Translations under genes and position numbers: made by a program
Shown here: positions 29,716 through 39,601 of the stretch, in pieces
Layout of the letters: each line of letters begins with the position of its first letter
How positions within the stretch are numbered: position 1 is the first letter of the stretch
The notes under the pieces: model-generated
The model's input: the letters and a program-made list of their open reading frames with translations, nothing else
The model's database searches: none
What the model was told of the DNA's origin: nothing
From: Chloroflexota bacterium
GTDB lineage: Bacteria; Chloroflexota; Anaerolineae; UBA4142; SHND01
Assembly: GCA_016209205.1 (NCBI GenBank)
Contig: JACQWQ010000071.1
Location: 1-64,000, forward strand
DNA length: 64,000 nt
Direction of reading: 5' to 3'

Positions 29716-30888
29716 CTAAAACATATTCAACGCAGCATCATCGCTTATTCTGAATTTTTTGATAGAACCCCAAAATTCGCGCCAATCCTTCCCTTCGTTC
29801 GTTTGCGACGGATCGGCAGCGCTTTCAATCTCATCCAAGACCGTCGTTTCTGCCAAGTCCCTCTGATTCGTCCACCACTCAATTATCTGCCGCATCGCGT
29901 TCAACGCGGCTGTCCATTTTTCAGCTTGCGGTTGAATATAATCGCGAATGGGAAATTCATTTGGAAGGGTGTCGTACTCTTCCTCGATCTGAACCATGAC
30001 GATTGGCTCATTATTCTCAACCCGCGTTAGGAACTCTTTAGCAGATTGGATTTGATCGCGCGAATGATAACCATGAAAGACTCCGATCTCATTCAGTATG
30101 TTGAGATAGAAATCTTCCGGAGTGGATAATTCCCCGATATGGCGCCTAAATCTTTTTGGAATGACTGTATACGTTTTCTCTAGTTTTTTTTGCAGATCGA
30201 GTGGTAGTGAATCCGAATCCAGGTCGCTATGCTCTTTCGCGTATTCTAAGACTTCGTTATAGGATTGTTGAAAACTAGGTAGAGCAAGGGGCGGATAGAC
30301 TCTCTCAATCGCAAGTGTCGCGGCGCGATAAATTTTCTCCAGCGCGTCTCGTAGAGTCTGAATTCGATTCTGATACGCGCGTTCCTCCTCCATGCTTTTG
30401 GCTTCAATCTCAGCCACGCGCTTCGCCTCAATCTCTGGCGCTCGTAATTCCTCTGACAAATCCACATCCAAGAGGCGCTTGAGTAGTTCAACTGCAAGCG
30501 AGGCGTATTCTTTCACATTTGAAGGTCTAATCGTGATACCGTCTTCCTCATGGTAAAGCTTGTTGCGGTGACTATGAAAATATCGAACGTCCTGGAGGTC
30601 TATTCCATGTATTTGGTCACTCGCGACTCTGGCGATAGCATCGCACAAAATCGGAAAATCCCATTTATCAACTGCTTTCTTGCCACCTTCCCAATCAATT
30701 TTAGGTCCTCCAATTTTTTCGCCCAACGTAAGAAAGGTCTTGAATACCGTTTCCACGCCTACATCAAGTAACAGAAATGCAATACGCTGATCAAACTCGG
30801 AGTTTTTGTGCAAATGGAGGAGAGCATGGCTGATAAGCTCGGTAGCTCCTTTTTGCCATGGGCGTTGGTTTGTTTTCATGAGTTTCAC
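29716..30888 (-). CDS. Uncharacterised protein with HEPN-like RNxxxH motif
   Basis: ISHALLHLHKNSEFDQRIAFLLLDVGVETVFKTFL...YFHSHRNKLYHEEDGITI (RNKLYH). Confidence 0.6.
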   Translation of the reverse strand: MKLMKTNQRPWQKGATELISHALLHLHKNSEFDQRIAFLLLDVGVETVFKTFLTLGEKIGGPKIDWEGGKKAVDKWDFPILCDAIARVASDQIHGIDLQDVRYFHSHRNKLYHEEDGITIRPSNVKEYASLAVELLKRLLDVDLSEELRAPEIEAKRVAEIEAKSMEEERAYQNRIQTLRDALEKIYRAATLAIERVYPPLALPSFQQSYNEVLEYAKEHSDLDSDSLPLDLQKKLEKTYTVIPKRFRRHIGELSTPEDFYLNILNEIGVFHGYHSRDQIQSAKEFLTRVENNEPIVMVQIEEEYDTLPNEFPIRDYIQPQAEKWTAALNAMRQIIEWWTNQRDLAETTVLDEIESAADPSQTNEGKDWREFWGSIKKFRISDDAALNMF

Positions 30889-30958
30889 CTCTTGCTCATT
30901 TCGCTCTTATGTCGCGCCTTCGCAATCGTGCAACGCTTCCACAACAAAGAGCATTTTG

Positions 30959-31225
30959 TCAATCATACACCTCGCGGCGGTGCTGAATATTGAACACGGT
31001 GATTGTTTGCAGCGTGTGGTCAAATTGATAGATCGCGCGATAATCGCCGATACGAATTTTATAGTACGCCGCAAACTCGCCTTTGAGAGCTTCAGGGCGG
31101 ATTTCCTCAAAATGCTCCCCAACCCATTTCAATCGCTCGCGGATGCGCTTTTGCATCGGTCTGTCGAGACGCGCGAGGTCCCGCTCTGCTTCTGGCAAAA
31201 TAATGACGTCATACATCGTCGTCAA
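30959..31225 (-). CDS. RelE/ParE-family toxin
   Basis: YDVIILPEAERDLARLDRPMQKRIRERL...YYKIRIGDYRAIYQFDHTLQTITVFNIQHRREVY. Confidence 0.92.
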   Translation of the reverse strand: MTTMYDVIILPEAERDLARLDRPMQKRIRERLKWVGEHFEEIRPEALKGEFAAYYKIRIGDYRAIYQFDHTLQTITVFNIQHRREVYD

Positions 31226-31493
31226 GCCCTAGCTCGCTTGCCACTTGTTCCAGCGGTTTTCCTTTCAACTCGCCTGCCTTATACGCCGCTTCTTGTTGCA
31301 ACAGTTTAGCGCGAAAATCCGCGCGCAGCGTCAATCCTTCATCAGGATCCTTCGTTGGGTCATAATTGCGCATCTCATCACGTTCGCGCAGTTCTTCCAA
31401 TTCCTCGAGCAGGCGTTCGTACTCTGCCGTATCCAACACTACTGCAATACGGTGTCCCAGCGCATCCACAATATAACGCTCTTGAATTGCCAT
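31209..31493 (-). CDS. RelB/Phd-like antitoxin
   Basis: ERYIVDALGHRIAVVLDTAEYERLLEELEEL; overlaps toxin start by 17 bp. Confidence 0.75.
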   Translation of the reverse strand: MAIQERYIVDALGHRIAVVLDTAEYERLLEELEELRERDEMRNYDPTKDPDEGLTLRADFRAKLLQQEAAYKAGELKGKPLEQVASELGLDDDV

Positions 31494-31598
31494 AGTTTTT
31501 TCCCTCCGCATGAATTATAAACGTTCCATGCAAGTCTCGCAATCCCAAATCGCGTTTGCCCCTCCCCACACTCCTATGCGATAATTCACTCACCAAAC

Positions 31599-31640
31599 TG
31601 ACCACTGATAACTGATTACTGATAACTGATTACTGATTCC
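31599..31640. repeat. Heptamer array (TGATAAC/TGATTAC) upstream of xpt
   Basis: TGACCAC TGATAAC TGATTAC TGATAAC TGATTAC TGATTCC. Confidence 0.9.
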
Positions 31641-31649
31641 GGAGGCCCC

Positions 31650-32246
31650 ATGAACGACCGCGAAGTCACCTACATGCACTGGCTGCGCGAGCGCATCCAA
31701 AACGAAGGACGTTATCTCGGCAACGGCATCCTCAAAGTGGATGTCTTTATGAATCATCAAGTGGACCCGCTGCTGATGCAAGGCATCGGGTATGAGTTTG
31801 CGCGGCGCTTTCGGCATCAACACGCGACCAAAATCTTGACGGCGGAAATTTCCGGCATCGCGCCCGCGTTGGCGACGGGCATGATGCTGCAGGTGCCGGT
31901 CGTATTTGCGCGCAAGAACAAACCGATTACACTTTCGCAGGAACCGTATCAGGCGACCGCGCCGTCACACACCAAAGGCGGTGAGGTAACGCTGATGGTG
32001 TCGCACGAATTTTTGTCGCCCGAAGACCGCATTCTCATCATTGACGATTTTCTTGCCTCGTCCTTGACCATTCGCGCGCTCGTTGACATTATCCGGCAAG
32101 GCGGCGCGGCGTTGGTCGGCATCGGCGCGGTGATTGAAAAATCATTCGAAGGCGGACGCGGCGCGCTCGCGGACTTGGGGGTCCAAGTCGAATCGCTGGC
32201 AGTGATTGATAGATTCGAGGGCAATAAAATTATTTTTGCCGAGTAA
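31650..32246 (+). CDS. xpt: Xanthine phosphoribosyltransferase
   Basis: LKVDVFMNHQVDPLLMQGIGYEFA...ARKNKPITL...ILIIDDFLASSLTIRALVDII; SD GGAGG. Confidence 0.92.
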   Translation: MNDREVTYMHWLRERIQNEGRYLGNGILKVDVFMNHQVDPLLMQGIGYEFARRFRHQHATKILTAEISGIAPALATGMMLQVPVVFARKNKPITLSQEPYQATAPSHTKGGEVTLMVSHEFLSPEDRILIIDDFLASSLTIRALVDIIRQGGAALVGIGAVIEKSFEGGRGALADLGVQVESLAVIDRFEGNKIIFAE

Positions 32247-32269
32247 CGTTTTTTCCCAACGAGATTTTT

Positions 32270-32321
32270 GGACACAGATGCCACAGATTTCACAGATAAA
32301 AAATCTGTGGCATCTGTGTCC
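32270..32321. promoter_or_regulatory. Perfect 21-bp stem hairpin in the xpt-guaB spacer, built from CACAGATnn nonamers
   Basis: GGACACAGATGCCACAGATTT-cacagataaa-AAATCTGTGGCATCTGTGTCC, 19 nt before guaB ATG. Confidence 0.7.
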
Positions 32322-32340
32322 GATGTTTGGGGGCTTTCCT

Positions 32341-33690
32341 ATGACAATCCTACCCGACATTGCCCTAACCTACGACGACGTACTGTTGGCGCCGCAATTT
32401 TCCGACGTCGCATCGCGCAAAACCTTGAGCGTCGAAACGCGACTCACGCGCAAAATCAAAATGCAGATTCCGATTGTGTCGTCGAACATGGACACGGTGA
32501 CGGAAGCAGAAATGGCGATTACGATGGCGCGCGAAGGCGGCATCGGCATCATTCACCGTTTCTTGAGCGTCGAGGAACAGACCGCGCAAATCACGCGCGT
32601 GAAAAAGACCGAATCGTTCGTCGTGGATCATCCGTTCGCGTTGAATATGACGCACACCGTCGGCGATGCGAAACGCGTAGTGGACGAAACCGGCACCGGC
32701 GGCATTTTGATTTTGCAAAAAAATGTTGTCACCGCGCCCGCCAATACGACCTTGGCGAACGCGGAAAAAATTCTGCACGAACATCGCATCGAAAAACTGC
32801 CGCTGGTGGATGAAGAGGGACGCCTCGCAGGTTTGATTACGCTCAAGGACATTATGAAGCAAATGCAGTATCCGCACGCGACGAAAGATGCGCGCGGGCG
32901 GTTGGCGGTCGGCGCGGCGGTGGGCGTGAAACCGCGCGATATGGAACGCGTCGAATGCGTGTTGGAGGCAGGCGCGGATTGCATCGTCGTGGATATTGCA
33001 CACGGCGATTCGAAACAAGAAATCGAAATGCTGTGCAACATCCGCAGGCGTTTTCCCGGCGCACAGATTATCGCGGGCAATGTCGCAACGGCGGACGGTA
33101 CCAAACGTCTGCTCGACGCGGGCGCGGACGCGGTCAAAGTCGGCGTCGGGCCCGGTTCGATTTGTGTGACGCGTCTCGTCGCGGGTTCGGGCGTGCCGCA
33201 GTTGACTGCCGTCATCCATTGTGTTCAAGTCGCGCGTGACTATGATGTGCCGGTGATTGCCGACGGCGGTATTCGTCATCCCGGCGATGCAGCAAAAGCG
33301 TTGGCGGCCGGCGCGGAAACGGTAATGATTGGCTCGCTGCTCGCGGGCACCGACGAAAGCCCGGGGCTGTTGATGACGCGCAAGGGACACAAATACAAAG
33401 CGTCGCGCGGCATGGCATCCACCGCCGCGAATCGCGACCGCAAAGAGCGCGACGGCGAACGCGTGGCGCAAGAAGATTTGGACGAATACGTCGCGGAAGG
33501 CGTCGAAGCGGCGGTGCCGTATCGCGGCAAAGCGCGCGAAGTCTTGACCCAGTTGGTCGGCGGGATTCAATCGGGCATGAGTTACAGCGGCGCACACAAT
33601 CTTAAAGAATTTCACGAAAAGGCGATTTTTGTGCGCATGACTAGTGCGGGGTTAAAAGAATCCATGCCGCATGATGTCGAAGTTTTGTAA
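32341..33690 (+). CDS. guaB: IMP dehydrogenase
   Basis: [19 protein letters not shown] pair, [25 protein letters not shown]. Confidence 0.97.
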   Translation: MTILPDIALTYDDVLLAPQFSDVASRKTLSVETRLTRKIKMQIPIVSSNMDTVTEAEMAITMAREGGIGIIHRFLSVEEQTAQITRVKKTESFVVDHPFALNMTHTVGDAKRVVDETGTGGILILQKNVVTAPANTTLANAEKILHEHRIEKLPLVDEEGRLAGLITLKDIMKQMQYPHATKDARGRLAVGAAVGVKPRDMERVECVLEAGADCIVVDIAHGDSKQEIEMLCNIRRRFPGAQIIAGNVATADGTKRLLDAGADAVKVGVGPGSICVTRLVAGSGVPQLTAVIHCVQVARDYDVPVIADGGIRHPGDAAKALAAGAETVMIGSLLAGTDESPGLLMTRKGHKYKASRGMASTAANRDRKERDGERVAQEDLDEYVAEGVEAAVPYRGKAREVLTQLVGGIQSGMSYSGAHNLKEFHEKAIFVRMTSAGLKESMPHDVEVL

Positions 33691-33699
33691 GCAAAATCA

Positions 33700-36003
33700 A
33701 TGTTCAAGTCATCAAACTCAGGGGTGCGCGCAATTTGTGCGCGCCTCCTTTCCTTTTCGTGCAAATTCAATACACGACAATCGCTTGCAACCGGCGCGAT
33801 GTTCGCAGGAGGAATCATTCTGCTCGCGCTCGCGGCGCTGCTGCTCGTGCGCCACATTCAACCGGCGGCAGTGGTGCTGGAGGCGCGCGCGGCGCCTGCG
33901 CTCAAGCTGCACCTCGAAATTCAACCTGCTGGCTCATTTATCCCGTACTACAAATACAATTCGGCGCGCGCAACCGTCCGTCAAGGTGAAGATTTTACGC
34001 TGGCGCGTTTTGGGCTTGACAACGAATCCACTCCCTCGCTTGCTTTTTTGATAGAGAGTGGCGAGAGGGAAATCGAGATCCGCAGTTTGCGTGTCCAAAC
34101 GCTCTTTGCCGCGCGTGAATGGTCGCCCTCTGAAATTGCCGCACTCCTGAAACCGCACGGTAGAATCACAAAGTATCAAATCGAAAATGGTTTGCTGGTG
34201 GTGCGCTCGCGCGGCAAGGGCGGTTCGCTGCGCACGGGGCAGGATTTTTCGCCGCACCTCGCAGAATTGGAACAAATAGATAATGCGATTTTGCTTTTGA
34301 TCGGAATTGGCGCGCTCGCGTTGTTTGGCTTGTCGAGAATTCTCTTCGCGCCAAGCAAAAATGATTCACTCTGGTCTCGCGTAAAAGCGGAACTTGCAAG
34401 GGTACACCAGCGGCGCAAAGAATTCAATGGCAGACCTGCAATCAATTCTGTGCCCTTTGAGCCATCCGTGTCTCAAAGAAAGATGTTCTGCGTCCGCAAA
34501 AAGCGCGCGGGAATCATCGCGCTGATTCTGCTCTTGTTTGCGTGGGGATGTTTTCGCGTTTTTGCCGTAACCGCGCAAACTCCACTAGTCGGTTATGCCA
34601 ACACGGGCGATTTTTTTCGCATCCTGGCATGTTATGGTTTGCGAGCGGATACACCGCTCGAGACGACTGACCCGCGAGTGCATGGCGAACCGTTTTCGCA
34701 TTATGTCTTTGCGGGCAGCCCCATCAAAGACGCGTGTTACTTGACCTCGCAGACGATTTTGATTGACGCCGCGCGGGTGGTCAATCATTTGTTTGCCGCG
34801 CGGGATGCGCCCCGCAGTTTTGACCTGCACGCGTTAGGAATGGTTTCGGCAATCGCGCTGTGTGGAATCGTCGCCGCGCTGTTGCTGCTCTATGCGCGCG
34901 TTTCACTGTCCGCCGCGCTTGGACTTGCAGTCGTTTTCGCGCTCGTATTGAGCGACCCATTTATCACGCTCTATGCCAACACATTCTTGACCGAATTCGC
35001 GGCTGTGCTGTTTCTCATTGCAAGCGTCGTGCTTGCCGCGTATATTTTGATAACGCGCGATTGGTCGTCCCAGATTTTGTTCGCATTGGCGTTGAGTCTC
35101 TTTTTGTTGGGCGCCGCGCGTCTGCAAAATCTCGCGCTGCCGTTCGTGCTTGTGCTTTGGTTAATCTTGGTGGGCATTGTGCAGTGGCATTTGACAGCGC
35201 GCTGGAAAATTGTTTCGGGCATCGTCGTCGTTCTGGTCGCGAGTGTGCTTGCGCTGGAAATCCAAACGGCGCAAAACGCGCGCCCCGGTTACATGCGCGC
35301 CGTGCAAATGGTCACCAGCGCGGATGCATACTTTGGCGCGCTCCTGCCTGCCATGAACGACCCACTCGACGGCTTGCACCTTTTGGGTTTGCCGGAAAAA
35401 TGCGCGCCGTACATTGGCAAGACATGGTACCAAATGCAGCCCGCGCTCGACGACTGCGCGGTGGCTGCGCGTGAGCTTCCGTTTACAGCGTTTCTGCAAT
35501 TGGGTGTACGCGATCCGTGGATATTTGCGCGTCTCGCCCTGCCAGTGCTCGACGATACACGCGTGTGGATTATTCCCAAGTTAGGACAAGTTGCAGGCGG
35601 CGATTTTGCGACGGTTGAGATTGCTTTCCCCTCGCTGACGTGGAGTATCAGCTCATTCATTCACGCATTATCACTGCCAATGTATCGCGCGCTCGCCGCG
35701 TGGCTGGTGTTGAGCGCGGGCGTTAGCGCCATCGTGTTGGCATACGCAATTTTCAAAGCGACGCCGCGCCCTTTCATCGAACTTGCGCTGGCGCAATGGC
35801 TATTCACTGCGGTGTACCTGTATGTTGTCGTCACTGCCGTTTTGGGAGACGGTTATTTCGACTTGCACAAACACACGTTTTTGGCAAAACCCGTGCTCTT
35901 GATTGGCGGCGCGGTGGGTTTGGTTTTGATAGGATTACTTGTTAGGGTTCGCGACATCGTGAACATTTCGATGAGACGCCAAGGGGCGTCAAAGGGCAAG
36001 TAA
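33700..36003 (+). CDS. Large integral membrane protein, unknown function (polytopic, glycosyltransferase/PMT-like appearance)
   Basis: Multiple TM segments; PLVGYANTGDFFRI...; no confident family; start uncertain. Confidence 0.6.
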   Translation: MFKSSNSGVRAICARLLSFSCKFNTRQSLATGAMFAGGIILLALAALLLVRHIQPAAVVLEARAAPALKLHLEIQPAGSFIPYYKYNSARATVRQGEDFTLARFGLDNESTPSLAFLIESGEREIEIRSLRVQTLFAAREWSPSEIAALLKPHGRITKYQIENGLLVVRSRGKGGSLRTGQDFSPHLAELEQIDNAILLLIGIGALALFGLSRILFAPSKNDSLWSRVKAELARVHQRRKEFNGRPAINSVPFEPSVSQRKMFCVRKKRAGIIALILLLFAWGCFRVFAVTAQTPLVGYANTGDFFRILACYGLRADTPLETTDPRVHGEPFSHYVFAGSPIKDACYLTSQTILIDAARVVNHLFAARDAPRSFDLHALGMVSAIALCGIVAALLLLYARVSLSAALGLAVVFALVLSDPFITLYANTFLTEFAAVLFLIASVVLAAYILITRDWSSQILFALALSLFLLGAARLQNLALPFVLVLWLILVGIVQWHLTARWKIVSGIVVVLVASVLALEIQTAQNARPGYMRAVQMVTSADAYFGALLPAMNDPLDGLHLLGLPEKCAPYIGKTWYQMQPALDDCAVAARELPFTAFLQLGVRDPWIFARLALPVLDDTRVWIIPKLGQVAGGDFATVEIAFPSLTWSISSFIHALSLPMYRALAAWLVLSAGVSAIVLAYAIFKATPRPFIELALAQWLFTAVYLYVVVTAVLGDGYFDLHKHTFLAKPVLLIGGAVGLVLIGLLVRVRDIVNISMRRQGASKGK

Positions 36004-36070
36004 GGTCGTTAAAGGTCAAATTAGTGTTCACGATGTGTTGACCCCTGACAATTACTTGTTTGGCGGGCGG

Positions 36071-36150
36071 CATCCAAGACCCCAAGTGTTTTTGAAGGGT
36101 TCCGCGACTCGATGGGTGATAGCGTTGAAAAACCACTTGGGGTCTGGATG
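36071..36150. repeat. 80-bp imperfect inverted repeat (CATCCAAGACCCCAAGTG...CACTTGGGGTCTGGATG)
   Basis: Exact GACCCCAAGTG/CACTTGGGGTC arms with extended complementarity. Confidence 0.6.
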
Positions 36151-36200
36151 ACTTTGACAGCTATTCGCATCTGTCCTATCATGGCGGCGAGGTCGAAAAT

Positions 36201-36965
36201 ATGGTTGCGCCAGTGATTCCGCGTCAAACCACAATCGAATATCCCGAATCGGACGGCAAACCGATGGCAGAGAGCGAACTCCACATGCTGCAATTGTTGG
36301 CGCTCGTGTTTGTCTTGCGTACCTATTTTGAACACGCACAAGATGTATATGTGGGCGGCAACATGATGATGTACTATGTCGAAGGCGACCCGACCGAAGT
36401 GGTTGCGCCCGATGTCTTTGTCGTAAAAGGCGTTCCCAAACATGTTCGCCGTATCTACAGAATTTGGGAAGAAGGCAAGGGACCGGATGCCGTAATCGAG
36501 TTGAGCTCACGCAGCACGCGCCGCCAGGACTTGGGCGACAAGCGCGTGTTATACGAAGAGCTCGGCGTCCAAGAGTTTTACATCTTTGACCCATTGGGTG
36601 AATATCTCACCCCCCCCTTGCGCGCGCACCGTCTGGTCAACGGTGTATATGAAGTTACGAACGGGACGAAATTGTACAGCGAGGTGTTGGGCTTGGAGCT
36701 GCGCGTGGAAGGCAATACGCTGCGCCTCTTTGACCCCAAGCGCGGAGAATACTTGTTGACGCCGCCGGAGTTGAGTGAACGTGTGGAAGAGCTGGATGAG
36801 CGCGTAGAAGAATTGGATGAACAGGTAGAAAAATTGGATGAACAGGTAGAAAAATTGGACCAGCAACTCGCGCAAGAGATGCGTGCGCGTCACGCGGCAG
36901 AAGAGGAGAGTGCGCGCTTGCGCGCGGAACTGGAACGCTTGCGCGGACGGGAGGAAACGAAATGA
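36201..36965 (+). CDS. Uma2-family putative endonuclease with C-terminal heptad coiled coil
   Basis: PDVFVVKGVP...AVIELSSRSTRRQDLGDKRVLYEELGVQEFYIFDPLGEYL; (ERVEELD/EQVEKLD)n. Confidence 0.85.
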   Translation: MVAPVIPRQTTIEYPESDGKPMAESELHMLQLLALVFVLRTYFEHAQDVYVGGNMMMYYVEGDPTEVVAPDVFVVKGVPKHVRRIYRIWEEGKGPDAVIELSSRSTRRQDLGDKRVLYEELGVQEFYIFDPLGEYLTPPLRAHRLVNGVYEVTNGTKLYSEVLGLELRVEGNTLRLFDPKRGEYLLTPPELSERVEELDERVEELDEQVEKLDEQVEKLDQQLAQEMRARHAAEEESARLRAELERLRGREETK

Positions 36966-36969
36966 TGCG

Positions 36970-37000
36970 ATGCGGGGCGGCGTTCGCCCCGCATTTTTTA
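36970..37000. terminator. Intrinsic terminator between convergent genes
   Basis: ATGCGGGGCG-gcgtt-CGCCCCGCATTTTTTA. Confidence 0.75.
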
Positions 37001-37001
37001 T

Positions 37002-37964
37002 TTACGGCAGGCGATTCGACCACAGCAGCGAAAACGCCAAGGCAACCACGCCCAAGAAAAAACCAAGCGCGATAAACATGAACGAAATGTCGTGGGGTTG
37101 AATCCGCGTGACGAGCTGTGTCGTCAGATTTTGATACACCGCGCGCAAATCTTTTTCGGTCGCGGCGTTATAGTATTTTGCATCAGTCATTTGCGCGATT
37201 TGTTTCAGCGTGTCTTCGTCGAGGCGCGCTTGAATGGCGGCATTGCCGCGCTTGATCGTCACCGATTCCGGCGAACCGACGCCGATAGTATAGACGCGGA
37301 TACCATGCGTGATGGCCTGATCTACCACTTCGAGCGGCGGTGGACCATCGGTGTTTTCACCATCCGTCAAAAGGACGATCACGGCGGGCGCATAGATGCC
37401 CTTGTCCACTTGCGGCAGTTCCGAACCCATTGCGCCGTACACGGCATCGAAGGAGGTAATCAAGCCATTGCCAATCGCCGTCCCACTGCGCGGTTCCAAT
37501 TTTTTGATCGCTTTGGCAACCTGACTGCGGTTCGTGGTGGGCACTTGATTGAGATACGAGGTTTCGCTAAACGAGACGACGCCGATGCGCATCTTTTCAG
37601 GCAGTTCGTTGACAAAGACTTGCGCCGCTTGCTTTGCCGCTTCCATACGGCTGGGATACATATCCGTCGCCCACATGCTTGCCGACACGTCCAAGGTCAC
37701 AATGACAATGCCTTCGTCCGAAGGTTCGCGCACGAGGATTGCGGGTTTCATTAACCCGAAAATGAGCGCGGCGAACATTGCCAAAAACAAAAACGGAGGA
37801 ATGTGGCGTCGCCAACCGCGCCCGCGTTTGGAAGCGCGCACCAGTTCGACGCTGGCGTAGCGCAGCGCGAATTTACGCCGCCGCCGCTGGGCGACAATAT
37901 AGCCGAGCAAGAGGGGCAGCAAGAGGACGAACAAAACTGCCAGGCGGGGCAATTGAAAGAACAT
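37002..37964 (-). CDS. VWA-domain (BatA-like) membrane protein
   Basis: GIVIVTLDVSASMWATDMYPSRMEAAKQAAQVFV (MIDAS DxSxS). Confidence 0.88.
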   Translation of the reverse strand: MFFQLPRLAVLFVLLLPLLLGYIVAQRRRRKFALRYASVELVRASKRGRGWRRHIPPFLFLAMFAALIFGLMKPAILVREPSDEGIVIVTLDVSASMWATDMYPSRMEAAKQAAQVFVNELPEKMRIGVVSFSETSYLNQVPTTNRSQVAKAIKKLEPRSGTAIGNGLITSFDAVYGAMGSELPQVDKGIYAPAVIVLLTDGENTDGPPPLEVVDQAITHGIRVYTIGVGSPESVTIKRGNAAIQARLDEDTLKQIAQMTDAKYYNAATEKDLRAVYQNLTTQLVTRIQPHDISFMFIALGFFLGVVALAFSLLWSNRLP

Positions 37965-37972
37965 GGGCGGGT

Positions 37973-39601
37973 TTATGTCCGGCGCAGCGCAACGACCGTA
38001 ATGTCGTCGCTTTGCGGATACGCACCGGTGAAGGTGCGGACGCGGGCATCAATTTCTTGAATAACTTGCTGAGCGGTTCCATCGGCAGCGGCATACAGCG
38101 CGGCGTGGAGGCGTTCGAGGTCAAACAGCGCGTCCTCTGCATTCGTCGCTTCGGTAACGCCGTCGGTATAAAGTACAAGTAAATCGCCGGGTTCGAGGCA
38201 CAGGTCGTGTGCCTGATATGCCATGCCCGTCACAATCGCGAGCGCCAGATTGCCGGTTTTGAGGACCTCGAGTGTTTGGCTTTGGGCGCGATAAAGCAAG
38301 GGCGGATTATGCCCCGCATTGACATACGAAAATACACCCGTGTTTGGATCCAAAATACCGAAAAATGCCGTGACAAAAATTCCGGTCGAATCGTGCGCCA
38401 GCGTGTTGTTGGCGCGCGCAACGATTTCGGCAGGGCACCCGCCCGCGCCCGCACTCGCCCGCAGGGTCGCGCGCGCATTGGCCATAAACAGCGCCGCGTC
38501 CAATCCTTTCCCCGAAACATCCGCAATGACCAAGCCGATGCGTGCCTCCGACAATGAGATGAAATCGTAATAATCGCCGCTGACTTGCTTGGCGGGGTGC
38601 CATAATGCCGCGATTTGATAGCCGCGCAAATGCGGCGGCTCGGCGGGAATCAGTTGCTGCTGCACGCGACGCGCATCTTGCAATTCCTTGTCCAGTTGCC
38701 CTTGTGCGACACGCATGCTCACCAGGTCCGCATTCTCGATCACGATTGCCGCTTGGCTGGCAAACAATTCGAGCAGCGTGCAGTCCGACTTTTGGTACGC
38801 GTCCCCGTCACCGGCGCGATAGACGCGCAGCGCGCCCAATTGGCGTTCCTTGCCATGCGGGTCTGACAATTGAATCGGCGCGGCGAGTTCGTGCCGCTGG
38901 GTGCGCCGCGTCGGTCTTTCAATGCGCGGTTTGCCCGAGGCGTACGCGCGTCCCGCGCACCCTACGCCAACGCGATATTTGGGCGCATCGGGCGCGCTGG
39001 CTTGCGGCACGAGCATATCGCTTTGTGAATCGTACAAATAAATGTCGCCGCCCGCCGCTTGCAGCAATTCGATGGCGCGTTCGCGAATGGCTTTCAGCGC
39101 CTTGTCACGGTCCAAATGGCGCGTAATGTCGAGCGCGGTATAGTAGACTTGCTCCAGTTGCCGGGCGCGTGTTTCAACTTCGGCAAGATATTCCCGGTCA
39201 CGTTCACGTAACTGCTGCTGAATCCCGGTTGCCAGAATGTGCAGCGCCACCGGAAAAGTGGTCACCAGCCAGAGGAACTGCGCTTTGGGAAGGGAGATGA
39301 GGACCGTGCGCGTCCGGGTGCGAACCGACGCGGAACGCGGTTGATCGTCCAACAACGCATAATCGCCGAACCATTGCCCCGCGCCCAAAAGATTGAGCCG
39401 TCTTTCTTCCGACGCGTCCACGATTTCGACCGCGCCGGAAACAATCATGTAAAAGGCGTCGCCCGGATCGCCCTGCCGGATGACCAGGCAATTGGCTGGC
39501 AAGGTGTGGCGTGTGGCGCTCTGCGCCAACCGCTTCATTTCCCCATCGGGAACGCGTTCAAAAAATGGAAAGCGGCGTAACAGTCTGGTCGTGACAGCCA
39601 T
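37973..39601 (-). CDS. SpoIIE-type PP2C phosphatase with cyclic-nucleotide-binding and GAF domains
   Basis: cNMP-type FFERVPDGEMKRLA...IRQGDPGDAFYMIVSGAVEI; PP2C QVSGDYYDFISLSEARIGLVIADVSGKGLDAALFMA. Confidence 0.9.
   Translation of the reverse strand: MAVTTRLLRRFPFFERVPDGEMKRLAQSATRHTLPANCLVIRQGDPGDAFYMIVSGAVEIVDASEERRLNLLGAGQWFGDYALLDDQPRSASVRTRTRTVLISLPKAQFLWLVTTFPVALHILATGIQQQLRERDREYLAEVETRARQLEQVYYTALDITRHLDRDKALKAIRERAIELLQAAGGDIYLYDSQSDMLVPQASAPDAPKYRVGVGCAGRAYASGKPRIERPTRRTQRHELAAPIQLSDPHGKERQLGALRVYRAGDGDAYQKSDCTLLELFASQAAIVIENADLVSMRVAQGQLDKELQDARRVQQQLIPAEPPHLRGYQIAALWHPAKQVSGDYYDFISLSEARIGLVIADVSGKGLDAALFMANARATLRASAGAGGCPAEIVARANNTLAHDSTGIFVTAFFGILDPNTGVFSYVNAGHNPPLLYRAQSQTLEVLKTGNLALAIVTGMAYQAHDLCLEPGDLLVLYTDGVTEATNAEDALFDLERLHAALYAAADGTAQQVIQEIDARVRTFTGAYPQSDDITVVALRRT

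Noticed and set aside
32365-33615. 416-aa minus-strand ORF
   Set aside because: Antisense shadow of guaB, His/Arg-rich artefact composition.
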